Shown: positions 1 to 9,763 of the stretch, piece by piece
Layout: each line of letters starts with the position of its first letter
How positions within the stretch are numbered: the stretch's first letter is position 1
DNA from: an uncultured Lachnospira sp.
GTDB taxonomy: Bacteria; Bacillota; Clostridia; Lachnospirales; Lachnospiraceae
Length of the DNA stretch: 64,000 nucleotides
Direction: 5' to 3'
Assembly (NCBI GenBank): GCA_946186125.1
Contig: CAMHLZ010000009.1
Location: forward strand, 1-64,000
Translations under genes and position numbers: made by a program
The notes under the pieces: model-generated
The model's database searches: none
What the model saw: the letters and a program-made list of their open reading frames with translations, nothing else
What the model was told of the DNA's origin: nothing

Positions 1-1
1 T

Positions 2-3000
2 CTGCGTTTAAAACTGAATGCGGATGAGGAATATCTTTTTGCGAAAAAGGAACCGGAAATAGAGATACCGGAAGAAGTGGAAAATGAGGAAGAAACAGAG
101 GACGAAGCAGAAACAGAGGAGAAAGAGACGGAGAGTTCTCCGGCAGAGATAAAAACCTTCGGTAAATCTGATAGCATATTTACATATGAGAGTTCAAATG
201 TGGTTATGAGTAATGCCACGAACGTATCCGGGGAAATCACTATGTCAACCGGAAGTGATACAACATCTCAGATGCAGGGACAGGGAAAGGTAATAGAAAA
301 TGAAAAAATAGTACGTGATGAAGAAAAGGGGGTTACGTATACTGTTGTACAAATGCGTAAATTAGAAAATACGAAACCTGATATTGGAGAAAGCTCGGTC
401 GGCACGGTATCTAAAGCATTTTTTGACTTTGGTGGAGAATATGTCTGCATTTCAGAAAATCCTGTGGCAAAAAAATACAGACTGATAAAAAACAAAGACT
501 TCAGTTATACTGTATATACGCCTGATAATTCAGTCCTCGAGTACAATGCAGTCGGAAAACTGACAAAAGTTACAGACGCGGCAGGAAGAGAGACAACATT
601 TGAATACGTAGAAAACAAAAAAATCATCACAGACATGACATCAGGAATGAGACTGATACTTATTCATAACAATGAAGGACTTCTTACCTGCATAGAAGAT
701 GATAACGGAAGAAGTGCATCCATTACATATGATGAGAACGAGTGTATAACCGCCATCACGGATGAATCCGGATACACAACCGGTTACACATACAATGACA
801 ATAACAGAATCACAAAGGTGCAGAACAACAGTAACGAGACAGTACTGGAAAACACATATGACGAGCAGGGACGCGTTATCCGCCAGACGACAGCTTCAGG
901 ACAGGAGACAACGTATGAATACAGGAAAGATAATGCGACAGGATATACACATATAACCATTACCTGCGACGGAATCCCTTCGTATGTGGTGGTTAATGAT
1001 AAAAATGAAATCATTAAGGAAATCAACCAGAGAAACAGCGTAACCACCTATGAATATGATGAAAAAGGAAACGAAATAAAGACAACCGACGGACTTGGTT
1101 ACAGTACGACCAAGGAATATAATGAATACAACAACATGACAAAGCAGACCGATTCGTCCGGCAGAAGTATACGCTATACATACTACGATAACGGAAATCT
1201 GAAAGAAATCATATCCGAAGGAGGAGAAAAGGCCTTCTACGAATATGACGAAAAAAACCTTACCACAAAGATAACAGAGCCGTCAGGAAGAGTGAAAAAA
1301 TACACTTATTACGATAACGGCCTGATAAAGACGGAAGAGGTGGAAGGACTCGGCACGATGTCATACGAGTACGAAAACGGAAGACTTACAAAACAGACAG
1401 ACTACAATGGAAACGTAACAACCATTGAATATGACGGTGTCGGAAATATTATAAAGCAGACAGGACCTGACGGGTCAGTCATGTCATACACATACGACAA
1501 TTCAGGAAGAATCCTTACAGTAACCGATGCGATGGGATATCACACTGCATATACCTACGATAACAACGGTTACAAGGCATCAGAGACGGATGAAAAAGGT
1601 TACGTAACCCGCTACGAGAATGATTCAAGCGGCAACAACACGGCAGTAATCTGCCCTGACGGAAGCAGGCTTACATACGTCTATGACAAAAGCGGCAACA
1701 ACACAGCCATAGTATATCCGGACGGCAGGGAAGAGAGATACACCTACGATTATGCAGGCAACATCGTAAAAAAAGAGACGGCAGACGGAAATGTCGTAAG
1801 ATACGATTACGACATTTTAAACCAGCTCATATCAGAGACGGACGCATCAGGAAATGCGATAAGCTATGAATACGATGCTGCAGGAAACATTACAAAGAAA
1901 ACCTACCCTGACGGAGGAAGCGAAGAATACGAATATGACGTAAAAAATGACAGAACAAAAATAACGGATGAAGAAGGAAACGTAACATCATATACCTACG
2001 ACATCTTAGGAAATGTCATATCAGAAAAAGACCCGTGTGGAAACGTGACCGGAAAAACCTATGACATATACGGCAGAATGACGTCAGAAACAGACGCAAA
2101 CGGAAACACTGTAAAATACACCTATGATGCAATGGGACAGTGCACACAGGCAGAATATCCAAACGGCCTTAGAATGCATTTTGAATATAACAGTGCAGGA
2201 AAACCGGTAAAACAGCTCCGCGAAACATCACAGGGCATAACAACCGTGGCAGAATACACCTACGACAGTGCAGGAAGAGTGCTGACCGAAACAGATGCGG
2301 AGGGCATAAAAACCGAAAACGAGTATGATTACAAAGGAAACCTTATACGTGTCAGGGATACGGAAGGCAACATCATACAGGAAAACACCTACGATGTACT
2401 CGGAAGACTTCTAAGCACAACTGACGGAGAAGGAAAGGTAACGACATACGAATACGAAACCTCAGGAAATCCTGTTAAAATGACGGAAAATCCTGAAAGT
2501 GAAAAAGAGGCAGTAACCGGATACAGCTATGACAGCTTCGGCAGAATAACAGCAGTAACTGATGCACTTGAATCCGTATCCTCATGCACCTATGATGAGG
2601 CAGGCAGGGTAAGCACAGTCACAGACCCTAACGGAGGAACAACCTCTTACACTTACGACAGCATGGGCAGAGTAGCATCTGAAAAAAATGCCATCGGAAC
2701 AGAACTGAAATACGAATACAACACCGACGGCACCTTAAAAACGGAGACAAACGGAAGAGGTCAGAAGAATACATTTAAATATGACGCATCAGGAAGAATT
2801 ATAAAGCGTACAGACAACGCCGGAACAGCTCAGGCAACCGACACAACCTACACTTACGATAAAGCCGGCAACGTCCTTACGATAACGGATGAAAAAGGAA
2901 CCATTACAAAAACCTACGACAACATGAACCGCGTCATCACCTGCACCGATTACCGTGGCAGAACCGTAGGATACGGCTACGACCAGGCAGGAAACCTGAT

Positions 3001-4873
3001 TTCACTGACCTACCCGGGCGGTGAAATCGTAAGATACAGCTACTACAATAATGGAAAACTAAAAGACGTAACCGACAGCAAAGGCAGAACCACAGCATAC
3101 AGCTATGACAGAAACGGCAGGGAATCCGAAGTCATAAGACCTGATTCAAGCTCAGAGACATTTACATGGGATAACACCGGCAAAATAAAAACCCAGAACG
3201 ACAAAAAGGCGTCAGGTGAAGTCATCCATGAATACAGCTACGACTATGACGAGTCAGGCAACATAACAAACATAACCGGAAGAGACAACAGTGCCGCCAT
3301 CCTACAGACAGAAAATGCTGTAATGGAATATGATGCATCAAACCGTCTGGTAAAATACAACGGAACAGATGTAGAATACGACGCTGACGGCAACATGACC
3401 TACGGTCCCGTAGACGGAAAAATGACCCACATGGAATACGACAGCAGAAACCGTCTGATAAAATCCGGCACCACGACCTACGAATACGATGCCGAAAACA
3501 ATAGAACCGCCGTAGAGACACCGGAATACAGGGAAGAATACATAACAGACAACACCGGAACACTCACACAGATACTCGAGGCAGTCAGATACTTAAAAGA
3601 CGGCAAAAAACAGAATACAACATATGTCTACGGAGACGGTGTCATATCCGAGGAAACAGAAATTATTAATACTATAGAAGAAGTGGAGAAAACAAGCTAC
3701 GTACTCCACCACTACGACCACCTCGGAAACACAACGGAATTGACTGATTCCACAGGAAAAGTTGTGTCAAAATACGCATACGGTGTATACGGTGAGCTTA
3801 AGAAAATAGTGGAAGAAACCGCCACCGCATACCTCTACAACGGAAAATATGGAGTAAGAACAGACGAAACAGGACTTTACTACATGCGTAGCAGGTACTA
3901 TAATGTAACAATAAAAAGGTTCATAAACGCAGACACCGAAAGAGGAAACATCACAAACGGAAAGAGCCTTAACCGCTACAGCTACGTACAGGGAAATCCT
4001 GTAAGCTATACAGACCCGTATGGTTTGTCACCACTTGATAATCCGTCAGCGATGGCACATATCCTGTTTGGATTATTAGGAGTAGTTCCGGGGCTGGTGG
4101 GAGCGACTGCAGACCTGGCCAACGCTATTTTATACTTCACGGAAGGTAAGTATACAGAAGGTGTAATCAGCCTTATCGGAGGAATAGCATCTGTATTTGG
4201 AATACCATGCGTTGATAAGATGATTAAAGCAGGAAAACTTGGAAAATATGCGGCAGACATAGCAAGAATAACAAAGCTGATGTCAAACACAGCCGGCTTC
4301 CTTATCAATGGTGAGAACACGATACGGCAGTCTATGGACATGTGCCATAAATATTTCGTAGATAAGAAAGGGGTAAGTGCGGAAACTGCAGCTGAGTTCG
4401 CATTGCTGGCAGCAAGTATACTGGGAACATATCTTTCTGCGAAGAATTTTAAAGATACGGTTTGTGAGTGGAGGATAAAAGGCGGAAAACTAAGTACAAA
4501 AGATTTGATAAGTAAGAGTGATTCTGCTAAGAAGTGGGGAGTTTTGGACGATGGGACTAATCAAGGAATAAAGCATTTTAGTGATTATTGGGAAAAATAT
4601 CCAGAAAGGATTCCTTCATTAGAAAAAAGATTAGGTATGGAAGAAGGTGCATTTAATAATTCAATTGATGGATTTAATAATTTTACAAAGCAAGCAGAAC
4701 GTGTTATTGATGAGGCAACATTAACAGGAAATGTAAAAAATATAAATGGAAAAACAATTTATTATATGGAAGGTGTTGCAAATAAAAAGAAAGGAGTTGT
4801 TGTAATTGTACGTGATGGAAAAATCCAATCTATGATGCCAAGTAATATTAAGTCCTTTAATAATATGAATTAA
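2..4873 (+). CDS. Rhs/YD-repeat polymorphic toxin, full-length copy (5'-partial)
   Basis: Large surface or secreted Rhs protein that would carry a toxic C-terminal domain. The frame is open from base 2, so the true start and any signal peptide lie upstream of the window; the GTG at 77 is only the first internal start-like codon. After an acidic Glu-rich stretch come dozens of YD repeats of the form Y-x-Y-D-x-x-G-x-x. The shell ends in the Rhs core signature RYYNVTIKRF...NRYSYVQGNP..YTDPYGLS near 3893-4030. A hydrophobic helical linker follows, then EWRIK (about 4466-4480) and a roughly 130-residue variable tail. The tail ends in a basic/hydrophobic strand pattern (KTIYYMEG, GVVVIVRDGKIQSMMPS) compatible with a BECR-fold RNase, but I cannot name the family. 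A candidate immunity gene starts 7 bases after the stop. Confidence 0.93.
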   Translation: MRLKLNADEEYLFAKKEPEIEIPEEVENEEETEDEAETEEKETESSPAEIKTFGKSDSIFTYESSNVVMSNATNVSGEITMSTGSDTTSQMQGQGKVIENEKIVRDEEKGVTYTVVQMRKLENTKPDIGESSVGTVSKAFFDFGGEYVCISENPVAKKYRLIKNKDFSYTVYTPDNSVLEYNAVGKLTKVTDAAGRETTFEYVENKKIITDMTSGMRLILIHNNEGLLTCIEDDNGRSASITYDENECITAITDESGYTTGYTYNDNNRITKVQNNSNETVLENTYDEQGRVIRQTTASGQETTYEYRKDNATGYTHITITCDGIPSYVVVNDKNEIIKEINQRNSVTTYEYDEKGNEIKTTDGLGYSTTKEYNEYNNMTKQTDSSGRSIRYTYYDNGNLKEIISEGGEKAFYEYDEKNLTTKITEPSGRVKKYTYYDNGLIKTEEVEGLGTMSYEYENGRLTKQTDYNGNVTTIEYDGVGNIIKQTGPDGSVMSYTYDNSGRILTVTDAMGYHTAYTYDNNGYKASETDEKGYVTRYENDSSGNNTAVICPDGSRLTYVYDKSGNNTAIVYPDGREERYTYDYAGNIVKKETADGNVVRYDYDILNQLISETDASGNAISYEYDAAGNITKKTYPDGGSEEYEYDVKNDRTKITDEEGNVTSYTYDILGNVISEKDPCGNVTGKTYDIYGRMTSETDANGNTVKYTYDAMGQCTQAEYPNGLRMHFEYNSAGKPVKQLRETSQGITTVAEYTYDSAGRVLTETDAEGIKTENEYDYKGNLIRVRDTEGNIIQENTYDVLGRLLSTTDGEGKVTTYEYETSGNPVKMTENPESEKEAVTGYSYDSFGRITAVTDALESVSSCTYDEAGRVSTVTDPNGGTTSYTYDSMGRVASEKNAIGTELKYEYNTDGTLKTETNGRGQKNTFKYDASGRIIKRTDNAGTAQATDTTYTYDKAGNVLTITDEKGTITKTYDNMNRVITCTDYRGRTVGYGYDQAGNLISLTYPGGEIVRYSYYNNGKLKDVTDSKGRTTAYSYDRNGRESEVIRPDSSSETFTWDNTGKIKTQNDKKASGEVIHEYSYDYDESGNITNITGRDNSAAILQTENAVMEYDASNRLVKYNGTDVEYDADGNMTYGPVDGKMTHMEYDSRNRLIKSGTTTYEYDAENNRTAVETPEYREEYITDNTGTLTQILEAVRYLKDGKKQNTTYVYGDGVISEETEIINTIEEVEKTSYVLHHYDHLGNTTELTDSTGKVVSKYAYGVYGELKKIVEETATAYLYNGKYGVRTDETGLYYMRSRYYNVTIKRFINADTERGNITNGKSLNRYSYVQGNPVSYTDPYGLSPLDNPSAMAHILFGLLGVVPGLVGATADLANAILYFTEGKYTEGVISLIGGIASVFGIPCVDKMIKAGKLGKYAADIARITKLMSNTAGFLINGENTIRQSMDMCHKYFVDKKGVSAETAAEFALLAASILGTYLSAKNFKDTVCEWRIKGGKLSTKDLISKSDSAKKWGVLDDGTNQGIKHFSDYWEKYPERIPSLEKRLGMEEGAFNNSIDGFNNFTKQAERVIDEATLTGNVKNINGKTIYYMEGVANKKKGVVVIVRDGKIQSMMPSNIKSFNNMN

Positions 4874-4880
4874 ACGAAAA

Positions 4881-5303
4881 ATGGAAAAATACGTTATTAG
4901 AGATATTTATATAGATGGATATGAGAGATTTGCTGAATTGGAAATAAAAGATTCTGATGAATATCTAATTGTGCATTTTATAGAATATGATGAATATTTA
5001 GAGAATGCACAGAAATCTAAAAAAAAGAAAATTGGTGACACGATAACTGGTGATTTGTGTATTGATTTAGTTACTGTGAATAAAAAATGTGATAAGCGAA
5101 TAATGCATGAACAATCAATAAAAAAATCTTCGCATATTGAGGCTGTTATAGAGGTTGCAAGAGTAGTAGATAATTATTCTATATATGCTATTTCATCTGT
5201 AGCTGATTGTGAGATATTAGTAGAATTTGAAGAAGAGATTAATTATATAGAGGGAGATAGAATCAGGGTTGAAGGTTCTCTTGAAATAATTGAATATAAT
5301 TAA
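4881..5303 (+). CDS. Candidate immunity protein for the full-length Rhs toxin
   Basis: A 140-residue acidic, soluble protein with no signal peptide or membrane segment. It starts 7 bases after the rhs stop, the usual place for the cognate immunity gene of an Rhs toxin. I do not recognise the family. It is very AT-rich and Lys/Asp/Glu-rich, unlike the more balanced rhs core, as is typical of exchanged toxin/immunity ends. Its role rests on position and size, not on sequence homology. Confidence 0.7.
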   Translation: MEKYVIRDIYIDGYERFAELEIKDSDEYLIVHFIEYDEYLENAQKSKKKKIGDTITGDLCIDLVTVNKKCDKRIMHEQSIKKSSHIEAVIEVARVVDNYSIYAISSVADCEILVEFEEEINYIEGDRIRVEGSLEIIEYN

Positions 5304-5312
5304 TTTATATAA

Positions 5313-5444
5313 CTTATATGTGAAGATTGTTACTGGCAATATAATGAGGTTGCACAAGATAATCCTAATAAAGTTATACAGCCTAATATAGTTTCTTTAA
5401 ATGATGCCCAATATAATTATAAAAGATTTGGAGCAAGTGATTAA
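5313..5444 (+). pseudogene. Remnant of a toxin or immunity gene (3' end only)
   Basis: After the first immunity gene a frame without a start codon reads ICEDCYWQYNEVAQ...NYKRFGASD and stops at 5442-5444. Protein-like composition with no start or ribosome site suggests the left-over 3' end of a displaced immunity or toxin gene. Family not recognised. Confidence 0.4.
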
Positions 5445-5593
5445 TGGGTTAAAAATTATTTTGGGAGATCAAAGGATGAAGAAATATAAGTTTTAATTAT
5501 TCGCAACATATTTGTGAAAATAATTAAAAGCCACACAGATATTATATTTGGGTTGATTAGTATATTTCAGTTAGCAAAAAGAGACAAAAATGA
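5445..5593. other. AT-rich spacer between Rhs modules
   Basis: Short AT-rich stretch with no convincing gene. It continues the decayed end of the first module and leads into the junction element. Nothing further is seen in it. Confidence 0.4.
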
Positions 5594-5746
5594 TTATACA
5601 TAAGGAGACTGTATGAGACCGTCGGTACTTAGTGAATGCCGGTTATCCGGCAGAGGTTAGTACCGCTACGGTCGAATCCAAGCGAGAGCGTGTCTCCGTT
5701 GTATAACATTTTCGTCTCTTTGTTTATACGATATCATAAAAACAGG
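5594..5746 (+). repeat. Junction element, copy 1 (highly structured)
   Basis: GGAGAC (5604-5609) pairs with GTCTCC (5692-5697), and more distally AAGGAGAC pairs with GTCTCTTT (5714-5721). Inside, GACCG (5617-5621) pairs with CGGTC (5669-5673), GGTACT (5624-5629) with AGTACC (5659-5664), and TGCCGG (5637-5642) with CCGGCA (5647-5652) around a TTAT loop. A GCGAGAGC stretch could form a GNRA-type loop. The same strand also reads MRPSVLSECRLSGRG, a TAG, then an open frame running in frame into the rhs fragment downstream. Copies 2 and 3 lie at 10958 and 13176. Not a family I recognise; it may be a structured RNA, a recombination site or the end of a mobile element. Confidence 0.7.
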
Positions 5747-6608
5747 CAACCGCTATAGCTACGTACAGGAAAATCTGGTCAGCTACACAGACCCGTATGG
5801 ACTGTCACCGCTTGATAATTCGTCAGCGATGGCACATATACTACTTGGATTATTAGGAATTATTCCGGGGTTTGGTTGTCTGGCAGATACTGCTAACGCA
5901 GTAATGTACCTTTTAGAAGGCAAATATGTAGATGCTGCTATATGTGCAATAGGTGCAATAGCAAACGCATTCTGCATACCGGGAGTATCAGAAGCACTCA
6001 AGGCAGGAAAGTACGGAAAATACGCCATACAGCTTGAAAAAGTATCAAAATTCATGGCAAATGCATCGGGACTGCTTATAAATGGTGGGAACACAGTAAA
6101 GCAGTCTTTTGACATGTATCATAAATATTTTGTGGACAAGAAAGATGCAGGCTGGGATACACTGGGTGAGTTAGGATTGCTGGCACTTAGTGCGTTGGGA
6201 ACATATTTTTCTGCGAAGGGCATTAAAGATGTGGTTGCTGAGTGGGGGATAAAGGGAAAAAACGGTGCTGATGACATTGTTCAGTATGAAAAATTAAAAT
6301 CCGAATATATGGCAGATGAAGTATATAATGCGGATAGAAGTGGAAGTGGACTAAAAGAGGATCCTTCACATAGAGCTGCAAGTTATTTATCAAAGGAACA
6401 ACTTGCGAAAGGGAAAACATATGGATATAGGGGAGGAGATGGAAAGTATTATAAGTTGCTTCAAGTGAAAGGAAAAATGGATGGTCAAGATGGAATATTT
6501 GAGTATATAGTTAATAGTTATGGACAAGTGACACATCAAAGATTTATTTTAGGAGGGCAATATACAGGATTTCCTAATCAACATGTCCCTAAAGGAGGAT
6601 ATAAATAA
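5661..6608 (+). CDS. Orphan Rhs cassette 1: partial core plus distinct toxin tail
   Basis: Partial rhs 3' end that begins at the core motif NRYSYVQ (from about 5745), fused in frame to the junction element. The first ATG is at 5829 (259 residues); the frame is open from 5661. The linker helices are homologous to the full-length gene but clearly diverged, unlike the other cassettes. After AEWGIK the tail of about 118 residues contains HRAASYLSKEQL, GYRGGDGKYYKLL and, at the end, THQRFILGGQYTGFPNQHVP. I have seen this pattern recurrently at Rhs and CDI toxin C-termini. A nuclease role is likely but inferred. It lacks a signal peptide and promoter, so it is probably a silent donor cassette. Confidence 0.8.
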   Translation, partial: YRYGRIQARACLRCITFSSLCLYDIIKTGNRYSYVQENLVSYTDPYGLSPLDNSSAMAHILLGLLGIIPGFGCLADTANAVMYLLEGKYVDAAICAIGAIANAFCIPGVSEALKAGKYGKYAIQLEKVSKFMANASGLLINGGNTVKQSFDMYHKYFVDKKDAGWDTLGELGLLALSALGTYFSAKGIKDVVAEWGIKGKNGADDIVQYEKLKSEYMADEVYNADRSGSGLKEDPSHRAASYLSKEQLAKGKTYGYRGGDGKYYKLLQVKGKMDGQDGIFEYIVNSYGQVTHQRFILGGQYTGFPNQHVPKGGYK

Positions 6609-7070
6609 ATGTTTTTAAATCGTATATTTTATGAAGAATCGTTTGAATTAATAAAAAAATGGAGTTGGAGTGAAATAAAATACGGACTGGAAAAATCATT
6701 TATAACTTGTGAGGATGTTATTTTGTATGCAAGAAATATTTTGGATGAAGATACTGAAGATTTTGATTTAGTTCTTAATTTATCCATTGCAAATGAAAAT
6801 GAAGTAGCAGACGTATTGATTTCTCTAATATCAAATGAGAAAACAGAAGACGATAATATTATACGCTCAAAGTGGATATTTTCATTTGTTTATAATTCTT
6901 TCATAAAAGCATATGACATATCACAGGTAATTGATGAAGTATATACTACTTTTAATTATCCAGATGAAATAAGTATGTTGGTAGGCTATATGCCATGTGA
7001 AGATTGTAATACTATTGATGAAAGAATAGAACAATATATAAAAGATGGTAAAATAATGTGGATTTTATAA
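6609..7070 (+). CDS. Candidate immunity protein, cassette 1
   Basis: A 153-residue acidic soluble protein whose ATG follows the cassette 1 stop without a gap. AAAGGAGG at 6592-6599, inside the end of the toxin gene, is a good ribosome site. The tight coupling supports a toxin/immunity pair. It is helical, Trp/Glu-rich and without membrane segments. The family is not recognised, so the role is inferred from position. Confidence 0.7.
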   Translation: MFLNRIFYEESFELIKKWSWSEIKYGLEKSFITCEDVILYARNILDEDTEDFDLVLNLSIANENEVADVLISLISNEKTEDDNIIRSKWIFSFVYNSFIKAYDISQVIDEVYTTFNYPDEISMLVGYMPCEDCNTIDERIEQYIKDGKIMWIL

Positions 7071-7121
7071 TTGTCAAAGCTTTAGTTAAAACTGTGTAGG
7101 TGTATTTCGGTTGTTGATTAA

Positions 7122-9763
7122 ACGGACGCATCAGGAAATGTGATAAGCTATGAATACGATGCTGCAGGAAACATTACAAAGAAAACTTACCCTGACGGAG
7201 GAAGCGAAGAATACGAATATGACGTAAAAAATGACAGAACAAAAATAACGGATGAAGAAGGAAACGTAACATCATATACCTACGACATCTTAGGAAATGT
7301 CATATCAGAAAAAGACCCGTGTGGAAACGTGACCGGAAAAACCTATGACATATACGGCAGAATGACGTCAGAAACAGACGCAAACGGAAACACTGTAAAA
7401 TACACCTATGATGCAATGGGACAGTGCACACAGGCAGAATATCCAAACGGCCTTAGAATGCATTTTGAATATAACAGTGCAGGAAAACCGGTAAAACAGC
7501 TCCGCGAAACATCACAGGGCATAACAACCGTGGCAGAATACACCTACGACAGTGCAGGAAGAGTGCTGACCGAAACAGATGCGGAGGGCATAAAAACCGA
7601 AAACGAGTATGATTACAAAGGAAACCTTATACGTGTCAGGGATACGGAAGGCAACATCATACAGGAAAACACCTACGATGTACTCGGAAGACTTCTAAGC
7701 ACAACTGACGGAGAAGGAAAGGTAACGACATACGAATACGAAACCTCAGGAAATCCTGTTAAAATGACGGAAAATCCTGAAAGTGAAAAAGAGGCAGTAA
7801 CCGGATACAGCTATGACAGCTTCGGCAGAATAACAGCAGTAACTGATGCACTTGAATCCGTATCCTCATGCACCTATGATGAGGCAGGCAGGGTAAGCAC
7901 AGTCACAGACCCTAACGGAGGAACAACCTCTTACACTTACGACAGCATGGGCAGAGTAGCATCTGAAAAAAATGCCATCGGAACAGAACTGAAATACGAA
8001 TACAACACCGACGGCACCTTAAAAACGGAGACAAACGGAAGAGGTCAGAAGAATACATTTAAATATGACGCATCAGGAAGAATTATAAAGCGTACAGACA
8101 ACGCCGGAACAGCTCAGGCAACCGACACAACCTACACTTACGATAAAGCCGGCAACGTCCTTACGATAACGGATGAAAAAGGAACCATTACAAAAACCTA
8201 CGACAACATGAACCGCGTCATCACCTGCACCGATTACCGTGGCAGAACCGTAGGATACGGCTACGACCAGGCAGGAAACCTGATTTCACTGACCTACCCG
8301 GGCGGTGAAATCGTAAGATACAGCTACTACAATAATGGAAAACTAAAAGACGTAACCGACAGCAAAGGCAGAACCACAGCATACAGCTATGACAGAAACG
8401 GCAGGGAATCCGAAGTCATAAGACCTGATTCAAGCTCAGAGACATTTACATGGGATAACACCGGCAAAATAAAAACCCAGAACGACAAAAAGGCGTCAGG
8501 TGAAGTCATCCATGAATACAGCTACGACTATGACGAGTCAGGCAACATAACAAACATAACCGGAAGAGACAACAGTGCCGCCATCCTACAGACAGAAAAT
8601 GCTGTAATGGAATATGATGCATCAAACCGTCTGGTAAAATACAACGGAACAGATGTAGAATACGACGCTGACGGCAACATGACCTACGGTCCCGTAGACG
8701 GAAAAATGACCCACATGGAATACGACAGCAGAAACCGTCTGATAAAATCCGGCACCACGACCTACGAATACGATGCCGAAAACAATAGAACCGCCGTAGA
8801 GACACCGGAATACAGGGAAGAATACATAACAGACAACACCGGAACACTCACACAGATACTCGAGGCAGTCAGATACTTAAAAGACGGCAAAAAACAGAAT
8901 ACAACATATGTCTACGGAGACGGTGTCATATCCGAGGAAACAGAAATTATTAATACTATAGAAGAAGTGGAGAAAACAAGCTACGTACTCCACCACTACG
9001 ACCACCTCGGAAACACAACGGAATTGACTGATTCCACAGGAAAAGTTGTGTCAAAATACGCATACGGTGTATACGGTGAGCTTAAGAAAATAGTGGAAGA
9101 AACCGCCACCGCATACCTCTACAACGGAAAATATGGAGTAAGAACAGACGAAACAGGACTTTACTACATGCGTAGCAGGTACTATAATGTAACAATAAAA
9201 AGGTTCATAAACGCAGACACCGAAAGAGGAAACATCACAAACGGAAAGAGCCTTAACCGCTACAGCTACGTACAGGGAAATCCTGTAAGCTATACAGACC
9301 CGTATGGTTTGTCACCACTTGATAATCCGTCAGCGATGGCACATATCCTGTTTGGATTATTAGGAGTAGTTCCGGGGCTGGTGGGAGCGACTGCAGACCT
9401 GGCCAACGCTATTTTATACTTCACGGAAGGTAAGTATACAGAAGGTGTAATCAGCCTTATCGGAGGAATAGCATCTGTATTTGGAATACCATGCGTTGAT
9501 AAGATGATTAAAGCAGGAAAACTTGGAAAATATGCGGCAGACATAGCAAGAATAACAAAGCTGATGTCAAACACAGCCGGCTTCCTTATCAATGGTGAGA
9601 ACACGATACGGCAGTCTATGGACATGTGCCATAAATATTTCGTAGATAAGAAAGGGGTAAGTGCGGAAACTGCGGCTGAGTTGGCATTGCTGGCAGCAAG
9701 TGTACTGGGAACATATCTTTCTGCGAAGAATTTTAAAGATACGGTTTGTGAGTGGAGGATAAA
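7122..9763 (+). repeat. Near-identical 2.64-kb duplication of the rhs core
   Basis: Positions 7122-9763 match 1838-4479 at a constant offset of 5284 with no indel. In reading both copies I found only about five substitutions (for example near 7141, 7185, 9672, 9685 and 9706). Homology starts abruptly at ACGGACGCATCAGG and stops at the EWRIK codons. Such identity across an old-looking array indicates recent duplication or ongoing gene conversion. Confidence 0.95.

Noticed and set aside
3222-3563. Cys/Arg-rich minus-strand frame, repeated at 8506-8847
   Set aside because: Antisense to YD repeats; composition is a by-product of Tyr/Asp/Gly codons.
4006-4341. 111- to 185-residue minus-strand frames recurring in every rhs copy
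   Set aside because: They are antisense shadows of the conserved linker; they recur because the DNA is duplicated. No ribosome site or protein-like pattern was seen.
5594-5746. Integron attC site or tRNA-like gene as explanation of the junction element
   Set aside because: No integrase gene is in view and no GTT core boxes were recognised. The GAATCC part resembles a tRNA T-arm, but no cloverleaf, anticodon arm or CCA end can be drawn.
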